DNA from: an uncultured Eubacteriales bacterium
Lineage (GTDB): Bacteria > Bacillota > Clostridia > Oscillospirales > Oscillospiraceae
Length of the DNA: 5,956 nucleotides
Assembly: GCA_900547405.1 (NCBI GenBank)
Contig: URGL01000090.1
Coordinates: forward strand, 1-5,956
Direction of reading: 5' to 3'
A program made the position numbers and the translations under genes. Below, in pieces: positions 5,921 to 5,956 of the stretch. Position 1 is the first letter of the stretch. Each line of letters begins with the position of its first letter. The notes under the pieces were generated by a model that was not told the origin of the DNA, ran no database searches, and worked only from the letters and a program-made list of their open reading frames with translations.

Positions 5921-5956
5921 CTCCCGGATAGGAGTAAATCCCCTCGATTTTCGGAC

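Overview
The window is a GC-rich stretch of chromosome with six genes, all on the + strand, grouped into three transcription units. The GC-rich coding style, the strong purine-rich ribosome binding sites, the DUF421–DUF4363 gene pair and the type of intergenic hairpin repeats suggest a gut-type Clostridia, probably of the Oscillospiraceae (Flavonifractor/Lawsonibacter/Oscillibacter-like). That placement is inference from style and gene content, not a match to a named genome.

Layout. Bases 1–76 hold a two-hairpin repeat ending in a terminator-like stem. Unit 1 (126–1180) is a YetF-like DUF421 membrane protein overlapping a DUF4363 membrane-anchored protein by ATGA. Bases 1181–1478 hold two copies of the same hairpin repeat facing each other, then an intrinsic terminator and a good vegetative promoter. 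Unit 2 (1479–2024) is queH, epoxyqueuosine reductase, which performs the last step of queuosine tRNA modification. Bases 2025–2177 hold a ~100-bp inverted-repeat element. Unit 3 (2178–5771) is a THUMP-type SAM-dependent RNA methyltransferase of the YpsC/RlmL kind, a DagK/YegS-type lipid kinase overlapping it by ATGA, and 22 bases later an FGGY-family carbohydrate kinase. The last 185 bases hold no complete gene. They contain an in-frame 16-codon run after the kinase stop, a sequence resembling an insertion-sequence end, and another long palindromic repeat.

The genes look like housekeeping functions (membrane physiology, tRNA and rRNA modification, lipid phosphorylation, sugar phosphorylation) and do not form one obvious pathway. 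I see no defence system, toxin–antitoxin pair, CRISPR array, transposase or RNA gene, and no convincing undescribed protein system. The most distinctive content is in the intergenic repeats. Three families sit at transcription-unit boundaries, and in two of them the stems differ in sequence between copies or arms while pairing is kept.
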